A DNA stretch of 64,000 nt. Source: CALGDE01 sp964655355 (GTDB lineage Bacteria; Cyanobacteriota; Cyanobacteriia; CACIAM-69d). Positions 27,145-36,291 of this stretch are shown piece after piece (position 1 is the first letter of the stretch; each line of letters starts with the position of its first letter). The stretch lies in the NCBI GenBank assembly GCA_964655355.1, contig CAZZMD010000017.1, forward strand, positions 7,991-71,990. Direction: 5' to 3'. Below the pieces are notes generated by a model. The model did no database searches, was not told the DNA's origin, and worked only from the letters and a program-made list of their open reading frames with translations. A program made the position numbers and the translations under genes.

Positions 27145-28638
27145 ATGCCCCAGCCGATTGTCGCCGTCCAGAATTTAAATCATTACTACGGAGAGGGTCG
27201 TCTGCGGCGACAGATTTTGTTTGAGGTGAATCTTGCGATTTACCCTGGCGAATTTGTGATTATGACGGGGCCTTCGGGGTCGGGTAAGAGTACGTTGTTG
27301 AGTTTAGTGGGCTGTCTTCGATCGCTCCAGGAAGGCAGTCTCAAAGTGTTGGGTCAAGAGCTGGTGGGGGCATCGGATGACCAACGGACCCGGATGCGGC
27401 AAAATTTTGGGTATATTTTCCAGGCCAGTAATCTGGTGACGTTCCTGACGGTGGAACAGAATATTGCTTCATCTTTGCATCTGCAGGGAGTCCTGGATGA
27501 CGCCACGATTCGAGAAAAAATTTCTCAGATTCTGGACGATGTGAGCCTCCTGCCCCAGCAAAAGTTTTATCCCCATCAACTGTCGGGCGGCCAAAAACAA
27601 CGGGCGGCGATCGCGGGAGCCTTGGCCCCCCAGCCAAAGCTGGTGTTAGCGGATGAACCCACCGCCGCCCTAGATAGCAAAACCGGCCGCCAAATCATTG
27701 ATTTAATCCACCGCCTCGCGAAGGAACAGGGATCCGCTGTGCTGATGGTGACCCATGATCCCAGGATTCTCGATGTGGCGGATCGGATTATCAATATGGA
27801 AGACGGCAACCTGGGTCTGGCCTATTCCCAAGAAATTTCCCTGGCGCTACCGGGGCTGAAGGAAGAACAGGTCACCGCGATGAATATCCAGCCGGATTTG
27901 TTGACCTATGAACCGGGGGCGATCGTCTTTCGCGAAGGTGATTCAGCCAATCTGTTTTATACCGTGGTGCAGGGGCGGGTGGAGGCTTACCATGACGAGG
28001 GCAATGGGCAACGAAAGGTCCTGAATACCCTGGAAAGGGGGCAATTTTTTGGGGAAATTGGCTTGCTGAACCCCGACAGCCGCCGTAGTGCGTCCATTCG
28101 TGTCACCGACGATGCCCCCGCGAAGCTGATGACGATTAAGCGGGACGATTTTCAGCAACTGATGCAGGTGTCCAACTTGACCGAGATGGTCATCGCCCAG
28201 ACCTTGCAAGATCGCATGAATCGTACGGTCCTGGCGAAAGCGTTACCCAGCGCCGCCGGTACGATCCAGCCCCTTCTGCGCCATGTTGAACGGCGAAAAT
28301 ATGATGCCGGGACAACCATCATCCAGCAAGGGGCGATCGCCGATTACTTTTACGTTGTGGTAGCGGGCTTCGTTGAGGTCATCACCGTAGATAGCCAGGA
28401 TCAGCCCCGGCTATTGACCACCCTCGGTCCTGGGGATTATTTCGGTGAGATTGGCCTCTTTGAACAGCGCCCCCGCACCGTTACCGTCAGGACCAAAGTC
28501 AATACGTCGGTGGAGTTAATGGCTTTGCCCGCCTCCGCGTTTCAGGAGCTAATCGAAACCTCCCAGATGACCTATGACGCGATCGCCCATATGGTTTACG
28601 AACGGTTGAAAAATACAACCCGGTCTGAGCCCTATTAG
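27145..28638 (+). CDS. devA: DevA-type ABC ATPase fused to two cyclic-nucleotide-binding domains
   Basis: A 497-residue protein. Residues 1-235 are a LolD/MacB-like ATPase: Walker A GPSGSGKST (42-50), signature LSGGQ (146-150), Walker B LVLADEPT (167-174), and the switch His in VTHDP. Residues about 250-365 and 372-490 are two cNMP-binding (Crp-like) beta-roll domains, each with a FFGEIGL/YFGEIGLF phosphate-cassette-like segment. The canonical DevA is only the ATPase. The fusion implies export gated by a second messenger or a pseudo-ligand. It ends the radical SAM-devC-devB-devA run. Confidence 0.9.
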   Translation: MPQPIVAVQNLNHYYGEGRLRRQILFEVNLAIYPGEFVIMTGPSGSGKSTLLSLVGCLRSLQEGSLKVLGQELVGASDDQRTRMRQNFGYIFQASNLVTFLTVEQNIASSLHLQGVLDDATIREKISQILDDVSLLPQQKFYPHQLSGGQKQRAAIAGALAPQPKLVLADEPTAALDSKTGRQIIDLIHRLAKEQGSAVLMVTHDPRILDVADRIINMEDGNLGLAYSQEISLALPGLKEEQVTAMNIQPDLLTYEPGAIVFREGDSANLFYTVVQGRVEAYHDEGNGQRKVLNTLERGQFFGEIGLLNPDSRRSASIRVTDDAPAKLMTIKRDDFQQLMQVSNLTEMVIAQTLQDRMNRTVLAKALPSAAGTIQPLLRHVERRKYDAGTTIIQQGAIADYFYVVVAGFVEVITVDSQDQPRLLTTLGPGDYFGEIGLFEQRPRTVTVRTKVNTSVELMALPASAFQELIETSQMTYDAIAHMVYERLKNTTRSEPY

Positions 28639-28690
28639 TTTGAAGGCATTAGTTTTAAGACATTAGTTTTAAAGCATTAGTTTTAAGGCA
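28635..28690 (+). repeat. 14-bp x4 tandem repeat after devA
   Basis: Four head-to-tail units of the type TTAGTTTTAAGGCA. The first covers the devA stop codon. No coding frame continues. Confidence 0.85.
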
Positions 28691-28803
28691 ATGTCTGCCC
28701 GCCATCGGCAGTGTCAACGTCATTCAACGTCATGGGCAGACAATTGATTGCACCTCGTTCAACATCTGCCCAAAAATCTGCCCAAAACCGATTTGAGTCT
28801 TCC

Positions 28804-30867
28804 TTAGGACTGAGGCGAGTCCCCCTGTCCAATCCGAAGATAGGTGAATGCGATCGCGGCCATCGCATTGGCTTTCGCCCGATGATCGTCAATTTTTTCG
28901 ACGGTCGTTTGGGCTTCCGCCAACATGTCGAAGGCGCGATCGCTTTCCCCAAGCCGTGCGTATCCTTGGGCAACGTTCATGAGTCCATTGGCCCTTGACC
29001 AGTCGTCTTCAATGTTGGCGCTGGCCGCCTGGGCTGAGGTCATTGCGGCTAGGGCCCGGCTCTTATCCTCCAGTTCTAAGTAGACTTGGGAGACGCCATT
29101 GAGGAAAAAGGTTTGAGTATAGGGATCCCCTTGAGCCTCAAGCAATCTTTGCGCCCGGGTTAGGTTACGAATGGCGCGATCGCTGACGCCTAGGCTGGAG
29201 TAGGTGCGTGCGATTTGCTGGAGCACATTGATTTGTGACGGTTCGTCATCGGAGAGACGCTCGGCAGCAGCTTGGGCAATGGCGAGGGTGGCGATCGCCT
29301 GGTCGTCTTGCTCCAACCCTTTGTAGACATGGGCAATGCTGAGGGACTGGAAAGCCTTGACCTTGGGGGATTCGGTGGTGGTGGCCACGGTCAGAGCGGC
29401 CTCCATCGCTTCTCCACTGCGATCGCGATCACCATATTTGTCATAGGCCCTGGCCAAACTTAAGAGGGCTGACACCTTGGAACCATCGCTGGTGATTTCG
29501 TCGGCGATGGTGCGCGCCTTTGCAAGGGTGGCGAGGGCGCGATCGCCATCTTCTCGTTGGAAGTAAGCCTCGGCGAGGGGAAAGAACGTAAAGGCTCTGA
29601 CATCTGCTTGTTCAATGGTGGCAACGCTTTGTGCCGCTTGCTCCAACGCGGCTAAGGCGCGATCATCCTGCTCTAATTTGTCGTAAACTCGGGCAATTTG
29701 TAGCAAGGCATTGGTCTGGGCCCAAGGCTCATCGTTGAGTTTTGCCACTGCCGCCTGGGCCGTTTCCAAGGCTTCTATCGCGTGCTCGCCAGTGCCTAAA
29801 GAGTCGGCAAATTCCTGATAAATCTGACCCGATCCCACCCACTGGAACGCACGCATTTGCTCCGATTCAATGTCATCTATTTGGGATTGGACGGTTTGTA
29901 GGGTCTCCACCAGGCGATCGCGATCACCCACTTCCCCGGCAATACGTCCCAAACTCATCAACGCCGAGACGCGCAGATGCGAATCCTCCAAGGTTTCGGC
30001 TGCCGCGAGGGAGGTTGCGATGACATCCCCGGCCCGCTCCCGTTCACCCCAGTTTCCATACAGTTGCGCCACCCACATCAGTCGGAATGCAAGGGGGGGC
30101 TGACCGTCCACATCCCCCGCCTCAACCGCTGCCTGTTCCGCCTGGACAAGGGCATTAATGGCCGGCCCCGGTTGTTCCAAGGTTTGATAGGCCTGGGCGA
30201 TGCTCATCCAACCATAGAAAAGGGGAATGGAATCGGAGGGAATCAGTGCCTCCGCCGTTTTCAGCGATCGCAGGGTATGCTTGTCTTCCCCCAACTCCCC
30301 ATAGAGCCGGGCAATCACGACCCAGTCTTCACTATTCACGGCCGCCGTCTGTGCTGCCCTTAGGGTTGCCAGAGCCTGATCGCGATCGCCCACTTTTCCG
30401 TATACCAGGGCAATCTGACGTAAAACCTGCCCCCTAAATTTTGGGTCACGGATGCCATTGGCCCTGGTTTCCAGGGCAGCCAACCGCTCCGTAATGCGAT
30501 CGCGATGCTCCAGATTTGCCGAATCATTATCCGCAAATAGACGGTCTTCTAATGGACTTTCTACCGGGCTCCCATCACTCTCCAGAAAGGGATTATCCGT
30601 TAATCGCCTCTCTTCTAATAGACCCTCTTCTAATAGACTTTCTTCTAATAGACTTTCTGCCCGGCTCCCATCACTCCCCTGGAATGGCTGGAAACTCTCT
30701 ATGGTTTTGCCCGCTCCCGCCGTTAAATTCAATAGGGCGATCGCGCCAACGATGGCCAGGGAAACTTTGGATCGACGTGTTTTCCCCCATGGGAGGACGT
30801 CAATATTTTGGTCAATATTTTGGTCAATATTTTGGTCAGTATTGTGAACGGCTTGTTGTATCGACAT
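28804..30867 (-). CDS. TPR-repeat protein with one membrane anchor and repeat-rich N terminus
   Basis: A 687-residue protein. Residues 10-25 are a QNID repeat made by 12-bp DNA repeats (30801-30836). A hydrophobic helix at about 33-55 looks like a signal anchor. Residues 70-115 hold a second low-complexity region (SLLEE units). From about 125 on there are roughly twelve tetratricopeptide-like repeats of about 40 residues (DRALATLAKAR type). The protein is likely a scaffold on the periplasmic or cytoplasmic side of the membrane. It is transcribed away from the devA gene's direction and converges with it. Function unknown. Confidence 0.8.
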   Translation of the reverse strand: MSIQQAVHNTDQNIDQNIDQNIDVLPWGKTRRSKVSLAIVGAIALLNLTAGAGKTIESFQPFQGSDGSRAESLLEESLLEEGLLEERRLTDNPFLESDGSPVESPLEDRLFADNDSANLEHRDRITERLAALETRANGIRDPKFRGQVLRQIALVYGKVGDRDQALATLRAAQTAAVNSEDWVVIARLYGELGEDKHTLRSLKTAEALIPSDSIPLFYGWMSIAQAYQTLEQPGPAINALVQAEQAAVEAGDVDGQPPLAFRLMWVAQLYGNWGERERAGDVIATSLAAAETLEDSHLRVSALMSLGRIAGEVGDRDRLVETLQTVQSQIDDIESEQMRAFQWVGSGQIYQEFADSLGTGEHAIEALETAQAAVAKLNDEPWAQTNALLQIARVYDKLEQDDRALAALEQAAQSVATIEQADVRAFTFFPLAEAYFQREDGDRALATLAKARTIADEITSDGSKVSALLSLARAYDKYGDRDRSGEAMEAALTVATTTESPKVKAFQSLSIAHVYKGLEQDDQAIATLAIAQAAAERLSDDEPSQINVLQQIARTYSSLGVSDRAIRNLTRAQRLLEAQGDPYTQTFFLNGVSQVYLELEDKSRALAAMTSAQAASANIEDDWSRANGLMNVAQGYARLGESDRAFDMLAEAQTTVEKIDDHRAKANAMAAIAFTYLRIGQGDSPQS

Positions 30868-31087
30868 GGGAGCACCTTCAATGGAGAAATGTCTACGGCT
30901 ATTCCCATTGGATGCGGAATGTAATGCAAAATACCAATTTGTCGGCCGGTTCTTAGATTGCCACTTCGATTGTCACTGCAATTTTTGATGCCCTGGCCCC
31001 AAGATTGATGCAAGCGGTTGTATGGGTAAACCGAATTGAGACATAAAACGAATTGCGATGCAACCCCGGTAATCTTGACCCGATTCC

Positions 31088-31963
31088 TTAGCCTCTAAAG
31101 GCTTTAGGGGCCACCCCCACCACCTTGCGAAATTGCTTACTAAGGTGGCTGTGACTATTGAACCCACACTCCAGAGCGATCGTGATAATGGGTTGATCGC
31201 TGTGTTTCAGTAAATGTTTGGCGCGTTCCAATCGTTGTTGAATCACATATTGATGGGGTGAAATTCCCATGGATTGTTTGAACATGCGTCCAAAATGGAA
31301 CGGACTCATATTCAGCAATCCAGCCAAATCCGACAACTTAATCGCCTCGCCTAATCCAGCATCAATGTAGTCCAGGATCTGGTTAAGCTGATACGCCGGT
31401 AATCCCCCTTCATAGGTTGGCACCTGGACCGCGGTCGTCCCATAGGTGCGCAATAGCTGCACCGCCAATACATTGGCCAGCGAGTCTAAATACAGCCCGC
31501 TGCTGGCCTGCCGTTGCTGCATCTCTGCCGTTAGCAAATTGGCGATCGCCTCAAGCTGCTGCTGGCGACTCTGAAACGTCGGCACCAAAGTCAGGCGATC
31601 GCCATTCTTCCCCAAAGTTTCTTCCGCAACCCGCTTCAGGAAAGGCTCCGGCAACTGGATTTGCAAACAATTTTCGTGCCCCCCCTCCCAGCGAACAAAC
31701 AATGGCGTATTCGCTGGGGTAACGAGCATATCGCCATGGCGGTACAGGCCAGTGTGAGTCTTCCCATCCTGAGCCTGTAGGTAATTCAGGGGGCGCGACG
31801 TCAGATTCACAAACAACGTGTGAGACGTCGCCGCATGAAAATCCCCCTCCCCCGGCGGCAATTGCAGATGATCAATCTGAATCGTCTCCGTCTCCAGGCT
31901 CAGCTCGGACGCACTGGGATGGGGGTCTTCAGGCAATAAATCGGCTGGTTGGGATTGAGCCAT
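31088..31963 (-). CDS. AraC-family transcriptional regulator
   Basis: A 291-residue regulator. Residues about 25-165 form a cupin-like sensing domain. The C-terminal 100 residues carry two helix-turn-helix motifs: LSDLAGLLNMSPFHFGRMFKQ and ITIALECGFNSHSHLSKQFRK. The family signature ending VGVAPKAFR follows. It is divergent from the DUF1772 / NAD(P)-binding / DUF4345 cluster, which is the usual position for its target operon. Confidence 0.92.
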   Translation of the reverse strand: MAQSQPADLLPEDPHPSASELSLETETIQIDHLQLPPGEGDFHAATSHTLFVNLTSRPLNYLQAQDGKTHTGLYRHGDMLVTPANTPLFVRWEGGHENCLQIQLPEPFLKRVAEETLGKNGDRLTLVPTFQSRQQQLEAIANLLTAEMQQRQASSGLYLDSLANVLAVQLLRTYGTTAVQVPTYEGGLPAYQLNQILDYIDAGLGEAIKLSDLAGLLNMSPFHFGRMFKQSMGISPHQYVIQQRLERAKHLLKHSDQPIITIALECGFNSHSHLSKQFRKVVGVAPKAFRG

Positions 31964-32221
31964 GGTTCAAAGCATCGTCACGTCGCCGATCGCGGGGTCC
32001 TGGCAGCACCTTCCATCTAGACCTTGGGATTTTCTCTGCCCGTTGCAATATCGAGATTTTGTCTCAATGAAATTTTGTCTTGATCTTAGGCGTCGCACCC
32101 CAGTCTTACAAGTCACCGCAAGAAAGTGACAGCCCGGCAAGAAATGACAAGCACCGCCAGAGCATCCTTCGTACCTTGAGGATGTCCTCATCAAGGGACT
32201 CATCCCTAAGGAACTTGAACC

Positions 32222-32725
32222 ATGTCAACCGTAGCAACGTTTCAAATTGTTCTGATTTTAGCCACCTTACTCTGCTCCCTCGTGGCAGGTTTTCTGTTTG
32301 CCTTTGCCACAGTCGTCATGCCGGGCATCAAAACCCTAAAGGACCGCGAATTTATCCGAGCATTCCAAGCGATCGACGGCGTCATCCAAAATAACCAACC
32401 CCTATTTGTCGCCGTCTGGATGGGGTCCGTGGTGCTAGTGGTGGCGGCCGCCGGACTGGGGCTTGGACGGCTGGAGGGTGCCCAGCGGCTGCTCTTGATC
32501 TCAGCCCCTCTGGTCTACATCCTCGGGGTCCAATGGTCCACCTTCACCATGAATGTCCCCCTCAACAACCGCCTCCAAGCCCTGAACGTCGAGACCATGG
32601 ACGAAGCCGCACTGAAGGCAGCTCGAATGGGTTTTGAACCCAGTTGGAATCGATGGAATTTGATCAGAACACCTTTTGCCGGCTTGGCATCGGTTCTGCT
32701 GATGATTCTCCTCTTCAGACTCTGA
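32222..32725 (+). CDS. DUF1772 (anthrone-oxygenase-like) membrane protein
   Basis: A 167-residue protein with four hydrophobic helices (about 8-35, 60-80, 88-105 and 145-165). The segment FTMNVPLNNRLQAL is the DUF1772 hallmark, as is the later W-x-R-W-N in SWNRWNLIRT. Family members include anthrone oxygenase-like and noncatalytic membrane proteins. It lies downstream of a divergent AraC gene and 122 bp upstream of an NAD(P)-binding protein. Such trios are common in bacteria, with an unclear role, possibly quinone or aromatic stress. Confidence 0.82.
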   Translation: MSTVATFQIVLILATLLCSLVAGFLFAFATVVMPGIKTLKDREFIRAFQAIDGVIQNNQPLFVAVWMGSVVLVVAAAGLGLGRLEGAQRLLLISAPLVYILGVQWSTFTMNVPLNNRLQALNVETMDEAALKAARMGFEPSWNRWNLIRTPFAGLASVLLMILLFRL

Positions 32726-32764
32726 AGCGCACCGAGTTTGGCTGCCATAGGCAGCAATCAGTCC

Positions 32765-32835
32765 CTAGCTTTTTCGTTTCAACACTTTTCGCTTCAACAG
32801 ACCTTTAGTTTCGACAAACCCTTAGTTTCAACAGA
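32765..32835 (+). repeat. Degenerate 15-17-bp repeats before the NAD(P)-binding gene
   Basis: Four imperfect units built on GTTTCAACA/GCTTCAACA plus a variable tail. The last unit runs into the ribosome site GAGAGGA of the next gene. Confidence 0.6.
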
Positions 32836-32847
32836 GAGGAATGACAG

Positions 32848-33717
32848 ATGATTTGCATCACTGGAGCCGGTGGAACCGTCGGACGCGAAGTGGTTAAGCT
32901 ACTTCAATTAGCCAAGGTACCGTTTCGCGTTGCCTATTTCTCCCAAGACAAGGCGGAGGCGGCACGGGAGCAAGGGATCGAGGCCGTTACCATCGACTAC
33001 AATCGCCCGGAGACCCTTCGCACGGCATTTCAGGGCTGCGATAAGGTATTTCTCCTGGGGCCAAATGCCCTTAACCAGACGCAACTTGAACTCAACGCCG
33101 TCGCAGCAGCGAAAGCGGTTGGTGTGCAGCACATTGTGAAGCAGTCCGTTATGGGAGCCGAAGACGAGGCATTCAGCCTTGCCCTGATTCATCGCCCCGT
33201 CGAGCAAGCCATTGAATCGAGCGGCATGGCCTGGACATTTCTTCGCCCCAACAGCTACATGCAGAATGTCGTCACGTTTATGAGTGAAACGATCGCGGCT
33301 GAATCCGCGTTTTACAGCGCCAGCGGCGAGGCAAAAATTGCCCATGTCGACGTGCGTGACATTGCGGCGGTGGCCGTGAAAGCACTGACGGAGCCGAACC
33401 ACGGAGGGCAGGCCTATACGCTGACCGGGTCCGAAGCACTGACCTATGACCAGATCGCGGGCGAGCTATCGAAAGTGCTGGGGCGGTCCATCAGCCATAT
33501 CAGCCTTCCCCCTGCGGATTTAAAACACGGCATGCTTGCAGAAGGTATGCCAGAGGCGATCGCGGATCGGATGCTCGATCTCGAACGCTACTACCGCGAG
33601 GATCAAGCCAGCCGCATCACCACCGATATCCAGCAGGTGACCGGTCTTGAACCAAGACGATTTGCGCAGTACACGCAGGACTATGCACCGCTGCTACGAT
33701 CGCCCACCGCAGTGTGA
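32848..33717 (+). CDS. NmrA-like NAD(P)-binding oxidoreductase (atypical SDR)
   Basis: A 289-residue Rossmann protein. The nucleotide loop is ITGAGGTVGREVV at the N terminus. The GCDKVFLLGP strand, HIVKQSVMGAE and WTFLRPNSYMQNV are marks of the NmrA/azoreductase-like atypical SDR group. GAGAGGA lies 8 nt before the ATG. Members reduce quinones, azo dyes or act as redox sensors; the substrate is unknown here. It is in one direction with the DUF1772 and DUF4345 genes. Confidence 0.88.
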   Translation: MICITGAGGTVGREVVKLLQLAKVPFRVAYFSQDKAEAAREQGIEAVTIDYNRPETLRTAFQGCDKVFLLGPNALNQTQLELNAVAAAKAVGVQHIVKQSVMGAEDEAFSLALIHRPVEQAIESSGMAWTFLRPNSYMQNVVTFMSETIAAESAFYSASGEAKIAHVDVRDIAAVAVKALTEPNHGGQAYTLTGSEALTYDQIAGELSKVLGRSISHISLPPADLKHGMLAEGMPEAIADRMLDLERYYREDQASRITTDIQQVTGLEPRRFAQYTQDYAPLLRSPTAV

Positions 33718-33891
33718 TAGTCATCCTGCCTCCGTGCCTGGGCAGCTTTGGCCGTAACTCTGGAGTAGAGGGCGATCGCCCCTACTCCAGAACGGGTAAA
33801 GATTTTGCTGATTTTGCCCGTCGATTTGCCGCCCCTCAACTTGCGACTTATTAATCCCACAGCTTAATTCCACAACTTTGAGAAACGTCCC

Positions 33892-34338
33892 ATGAACCGC
33901 CTCATTTCTACTTTCCTCACATTTGCCGCCCTACTCCTACTGGCCATTGGTGGCACTATCCTGCTGGCCCCCCATACCTTCTATGGGAGTGATGGAATCA
34001 TGCTCGGCAATGATCCCAGCCTACTCTCGGAAATTCGCGCCCCCGGTGGCTTGCTGGCTGCCAGTGCTCTGATCATCCTCACTGGCGTCTTTCGTCACAA
34101 CCTGCGATCAATCGCTCTAATGCTGACTGTCCTTGTTTACGGCTCGTTCGGCCTCTCGCGTTTGGTAAGCCTGTCCCTAGATGGAGTACCGTCTTCTAGT
34201 CTGTTGATTGCAACGGTGATTGAGTTGGTCGCGGCAGCGATAGGACTTGGGATTCTATGGTGTCTACCTTCTGTCGGGGGCGATAACTCCCACCCCAATG
34301 GCGGCTTGGGAACCGCGACGAGACCTTGGATGCAATAG
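33892..34338 (+). CDS. DUF4345 membrane protein
   Basis: A 148-residue protein with four hydrophobic helices (about 5-27, 50-65, 72-95 and 103-125). The pattern LLAPHTFYG, then EIRAPGGLLAASALIILTGVF, and GLSRLVSLSLDG matches DUF4345. Function unknown. It is the last gene of the AraC-linked cluster. A polar, Gly-rich tail of about 20 residues ends it. Confidence 0.78.
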   Translation: MNRLISTFLTFAALLLLAIGGTILLAPHTFYGSDGIMLGNDPSLLSEIRAPGGLLAASALIILTGVFRHNLRSIALMLTVLVYGSFGLSRLVSLSLDGVPSSSLLIATVIELVAAAIGLGILWCLPSVGGDNSHPNGGLGTATRPWMQ

Positions 34339-34530
34339 GCCGCTTGCATAAATCTTGGATGGCATGGGTTCGTCCCTGACCGCAGAAGACGTCAATGAGA
34401 AGGCAGCAATAAACAGTCTTGGCATAGTTAGGGGGGCAATCAGCAGTGCAGCGAGCCTTGCACCGCCCCTATGGCCGCGGGATTAGGGATATGTGGCGAT
34501 CGCTGGCTAATCCACGGGGCAGTCATAGCT

Positions 34531-35124
34531 TCAAGCCAAATTTTCGATATAGCGACGAATGACCGCTGTTTGCTGCTCTAAGCTCAATTGCCGCGATTGA
34601 ATCAGTGAATCCAAACTTAAGCCATTGACTAAGGCCAGCAATATATTGGCTTCACTCTCCAGATCAAGATCCATACGGATACTGTGCTGCTGCTGGAGGG
34701 TCTCTAACTCTTTCAGAATGGCTTGGCGTAACTGCTCAGCGCTGTGCCGATGGTTCGTCATCAGGTCTTCACGACCGACGGCATAGCCCAAAAACGCTGC
34801 CCACACCCTGAGAATATCTTGACCTTCCTGATCAACGGGCAAAAACGAAGACAGCATTGCAACAAAGCGATCTATTCCCGCACCGTCCCCCGCACCGCCA
34901 ACCATTGCCGCCTCCATCCTGGCTTGCAATCGCGCCGTCACCTGATGCAAAGCAAATAAAATCAACTCCTGCTTATTGCGGAAGTAATGGGTTACTACCC
35001 CCGTCGTGCAATTCATCTCATGGGCGATCGCCCGCAAACTGGTGCGATCCAACCCCTCCCGAACAATCACCCGCCAGGCCGCCTCTGCCACTTCCAGTCG
35101 CCGATCATTCTGTACTGCGGACAT
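34531..35124 (-). CDS. TetR-family repressor
   Basis: About 198 residues. The N-terminal helix-turn-helix (TSLRAIAHEMNCTTGVVTHYF) followed by RNKQELILFAL is the TetR signature. The C-terminal ligand domain resembles BetI-like TetR_C (ILRVWAAFLGYAVGREDL). The ATG at 35124 is favoured; one lies two codons earlier. The gene is divergent from a membrane protein gene, and the double palindrome at 35160-35196 between them is the likely operator for both. Confidence 0.92.
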   Translation of the reverse strand: MSAVQNDRRLEVAEAAWRVIVREGLDRTSLRAIAHEMNCTTGVVTHYFRNKQELILFALHQVTARLQARMEAAMVGGAGDGAGIDRFVAMLSSFLPVDQEGQDILRVWAAFLGYAVGREDLMTNHRHSAEQLRQAILKELETLQQQHSIRMDLDLESEANILLALVNGLSLDSLIQSRQLSLEQQTAVIRRYIENLA

Positions 35125-35159
35125 TTGCAATTCCCTGAGCTGCCTGCTTGATGAATATC

Positions 35160-35196
35160 ATAACAGTTGTTATTTTACGAATATAACAACTGTTAT
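35160..35196. promoter_or_regulatory. TetR operator, double palindrome
   Basis: ATAACAGTTGTTAT (35160-35173) and its exact reverse complement ATAACAACTGTTAT (35183-35196) are separated by 9 bp. Each half is itself a palindrome, ATAACA-NN-TGTTAT. It lies 36 bp from the TetR start and 11 bp from the start of the membrane protein gene. This is typical for a TetR dimer-of-dimers site. Confidence 0.88.
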
Positions 35197-35206
35197 GAGG
35201 TCAGCC

Positions 35207-35821
35207 ATGAAACTTGAAACGTCCCATCCTCCGACCCATTTATCCCCCCGTCTGTCCCCTCGCACCGGTTGGGAGGGGTGGCTGGATTCCCTCATTGGTC
35301 CTGGAGCGACGCCAGCGGAAATGGCGCTACAGTTTGTGCCTGCGGTGGGGGCGGCGATCGCTGCACCACTCTATGCCTCGACCCTGTCCATCGACTGGAC
35401 GCTCTGGCAACTTCTGGCGATCGCAATTTTAGGGTTCGACCTGGTGGGCGGCGTGTTGACCAATGCCACCGCCGCTGCCAAACGGTGGTATCACCGCCCC
35501 GGTCAAAGTTGGCGACAGCATTTAAGTTTTACGAGCTTGCATCTATTCCACCTGGGCTTGGTGGCGCTGCTGTTTCGGGGCGGTGATGTCCTGTTCTTCG
35601 CCGGTGTGTCGAGTTATTTGCTGTTGGCCGCGGGATTGATTGTGGCGAGCCCGCTATATTTACAACGCCCGATCGCACTGGGGCTCTATGGTCTGGCACT
35701 CCTGGGCGATCGCTACCTGCTGACTCCGACGCCAGGGTTGGAATGGTTTCTGCCCCTGTTTTTCCTCAAACTCCTGGTGAGCCATCTATTGAACGAGACG
35801 GCCTATCCCGCCCGCCCTTGA
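35207..35821 (+). CDS. Integral membrane protein under TetR control
   Basis: About 204 residues from the ATG at 35207, with GAGG 7 nt upstream. A longer frame reaches 35006 but would overlap the TetR gene. There are about five to six hydrophobic helices, with a conserved-looking GFDLVGGVLTNAT and a W-Y-H-R segment. I do not recognise the family. Its only regulatory context is the operator next to its start, which suggests induction by a small molecule sensed by the TetR protein. Confidence 0.72.
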   Translation: MKLETSHPPTHLSPRLSPRTGWEGWLDSLIGPGATPAEMALQFVPAVGAAIAAPLYASTLSIDWTLWQLLAIAILGFDLVGGVLTNATAAAKRWYHRPGQSWRQHLSFTSLHLFHLGLVALLFRGGDVLFFAGVSSYLLLAAGLIVASPLYLQRPIALGLYGLALLGDRYLLTPTPGLEWFLPLFFLKLLVSHLLNETAYPARP

Positions 35822-36291
35822 TCTCCGGGGGTGAGTTTTATCCCTGGCAAACACCGTTTAATGCGGGTCATGGTCAACGCCATCCAGGGGCTCAGCCAAA
35901 GTCGCTAGGATGTCATTAATGGGACCGCGGGGCAGATCTTGACCGTAATTCAACGGAGTCAATGGGTTCATGCCCCCCCCTCGCCATGGCCTGGCGTCAG
36001 CCCTATCCCATTAAGAAATATCGAGATCTGGGGGCTTCTACCCGCTTTTCGAGTTTCCATGAGATTATGGGCTGCTATTTATCCAATTCGCTTCAAGTGC
36101 CATGGTATGACGTTCATTCAGCCTCACTCTTCTCCGTGATTCCACTTTCCCTACCCTCGATCCTGCCTAGACCCGGTCCTTACCAGCGATCGCCCCATCG
36201 AGCTTTCGAAACGTTCCCGGCGGTCCTGTTACTGGCGGCCCTGCCCCTGGCAGTCCTGCCCCTGGCAGTCCTGCTCCTGGCGGTATAGATC
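35822..36291. other. Spacer before the ammonium-sensor gene with a 15-bp repeat
   Basis: There is no convincing gene. CTGCCCCTGGCAGTC-type units repeat three times at about 36240-36285, ending 7 bp before the next start. A 108-codon open frame ends in a Leu/Ala/Val run made by this repeat and is not credible as a gene. Confidence 0.45.

Noticed and set aside
35962..36288. Possible 108-residue gene before the ammonium sensor
   Set aside because: Its hydrophobic end is produced by a 15-bp DNA repeat, and there is no ribosome site or family resemblance.
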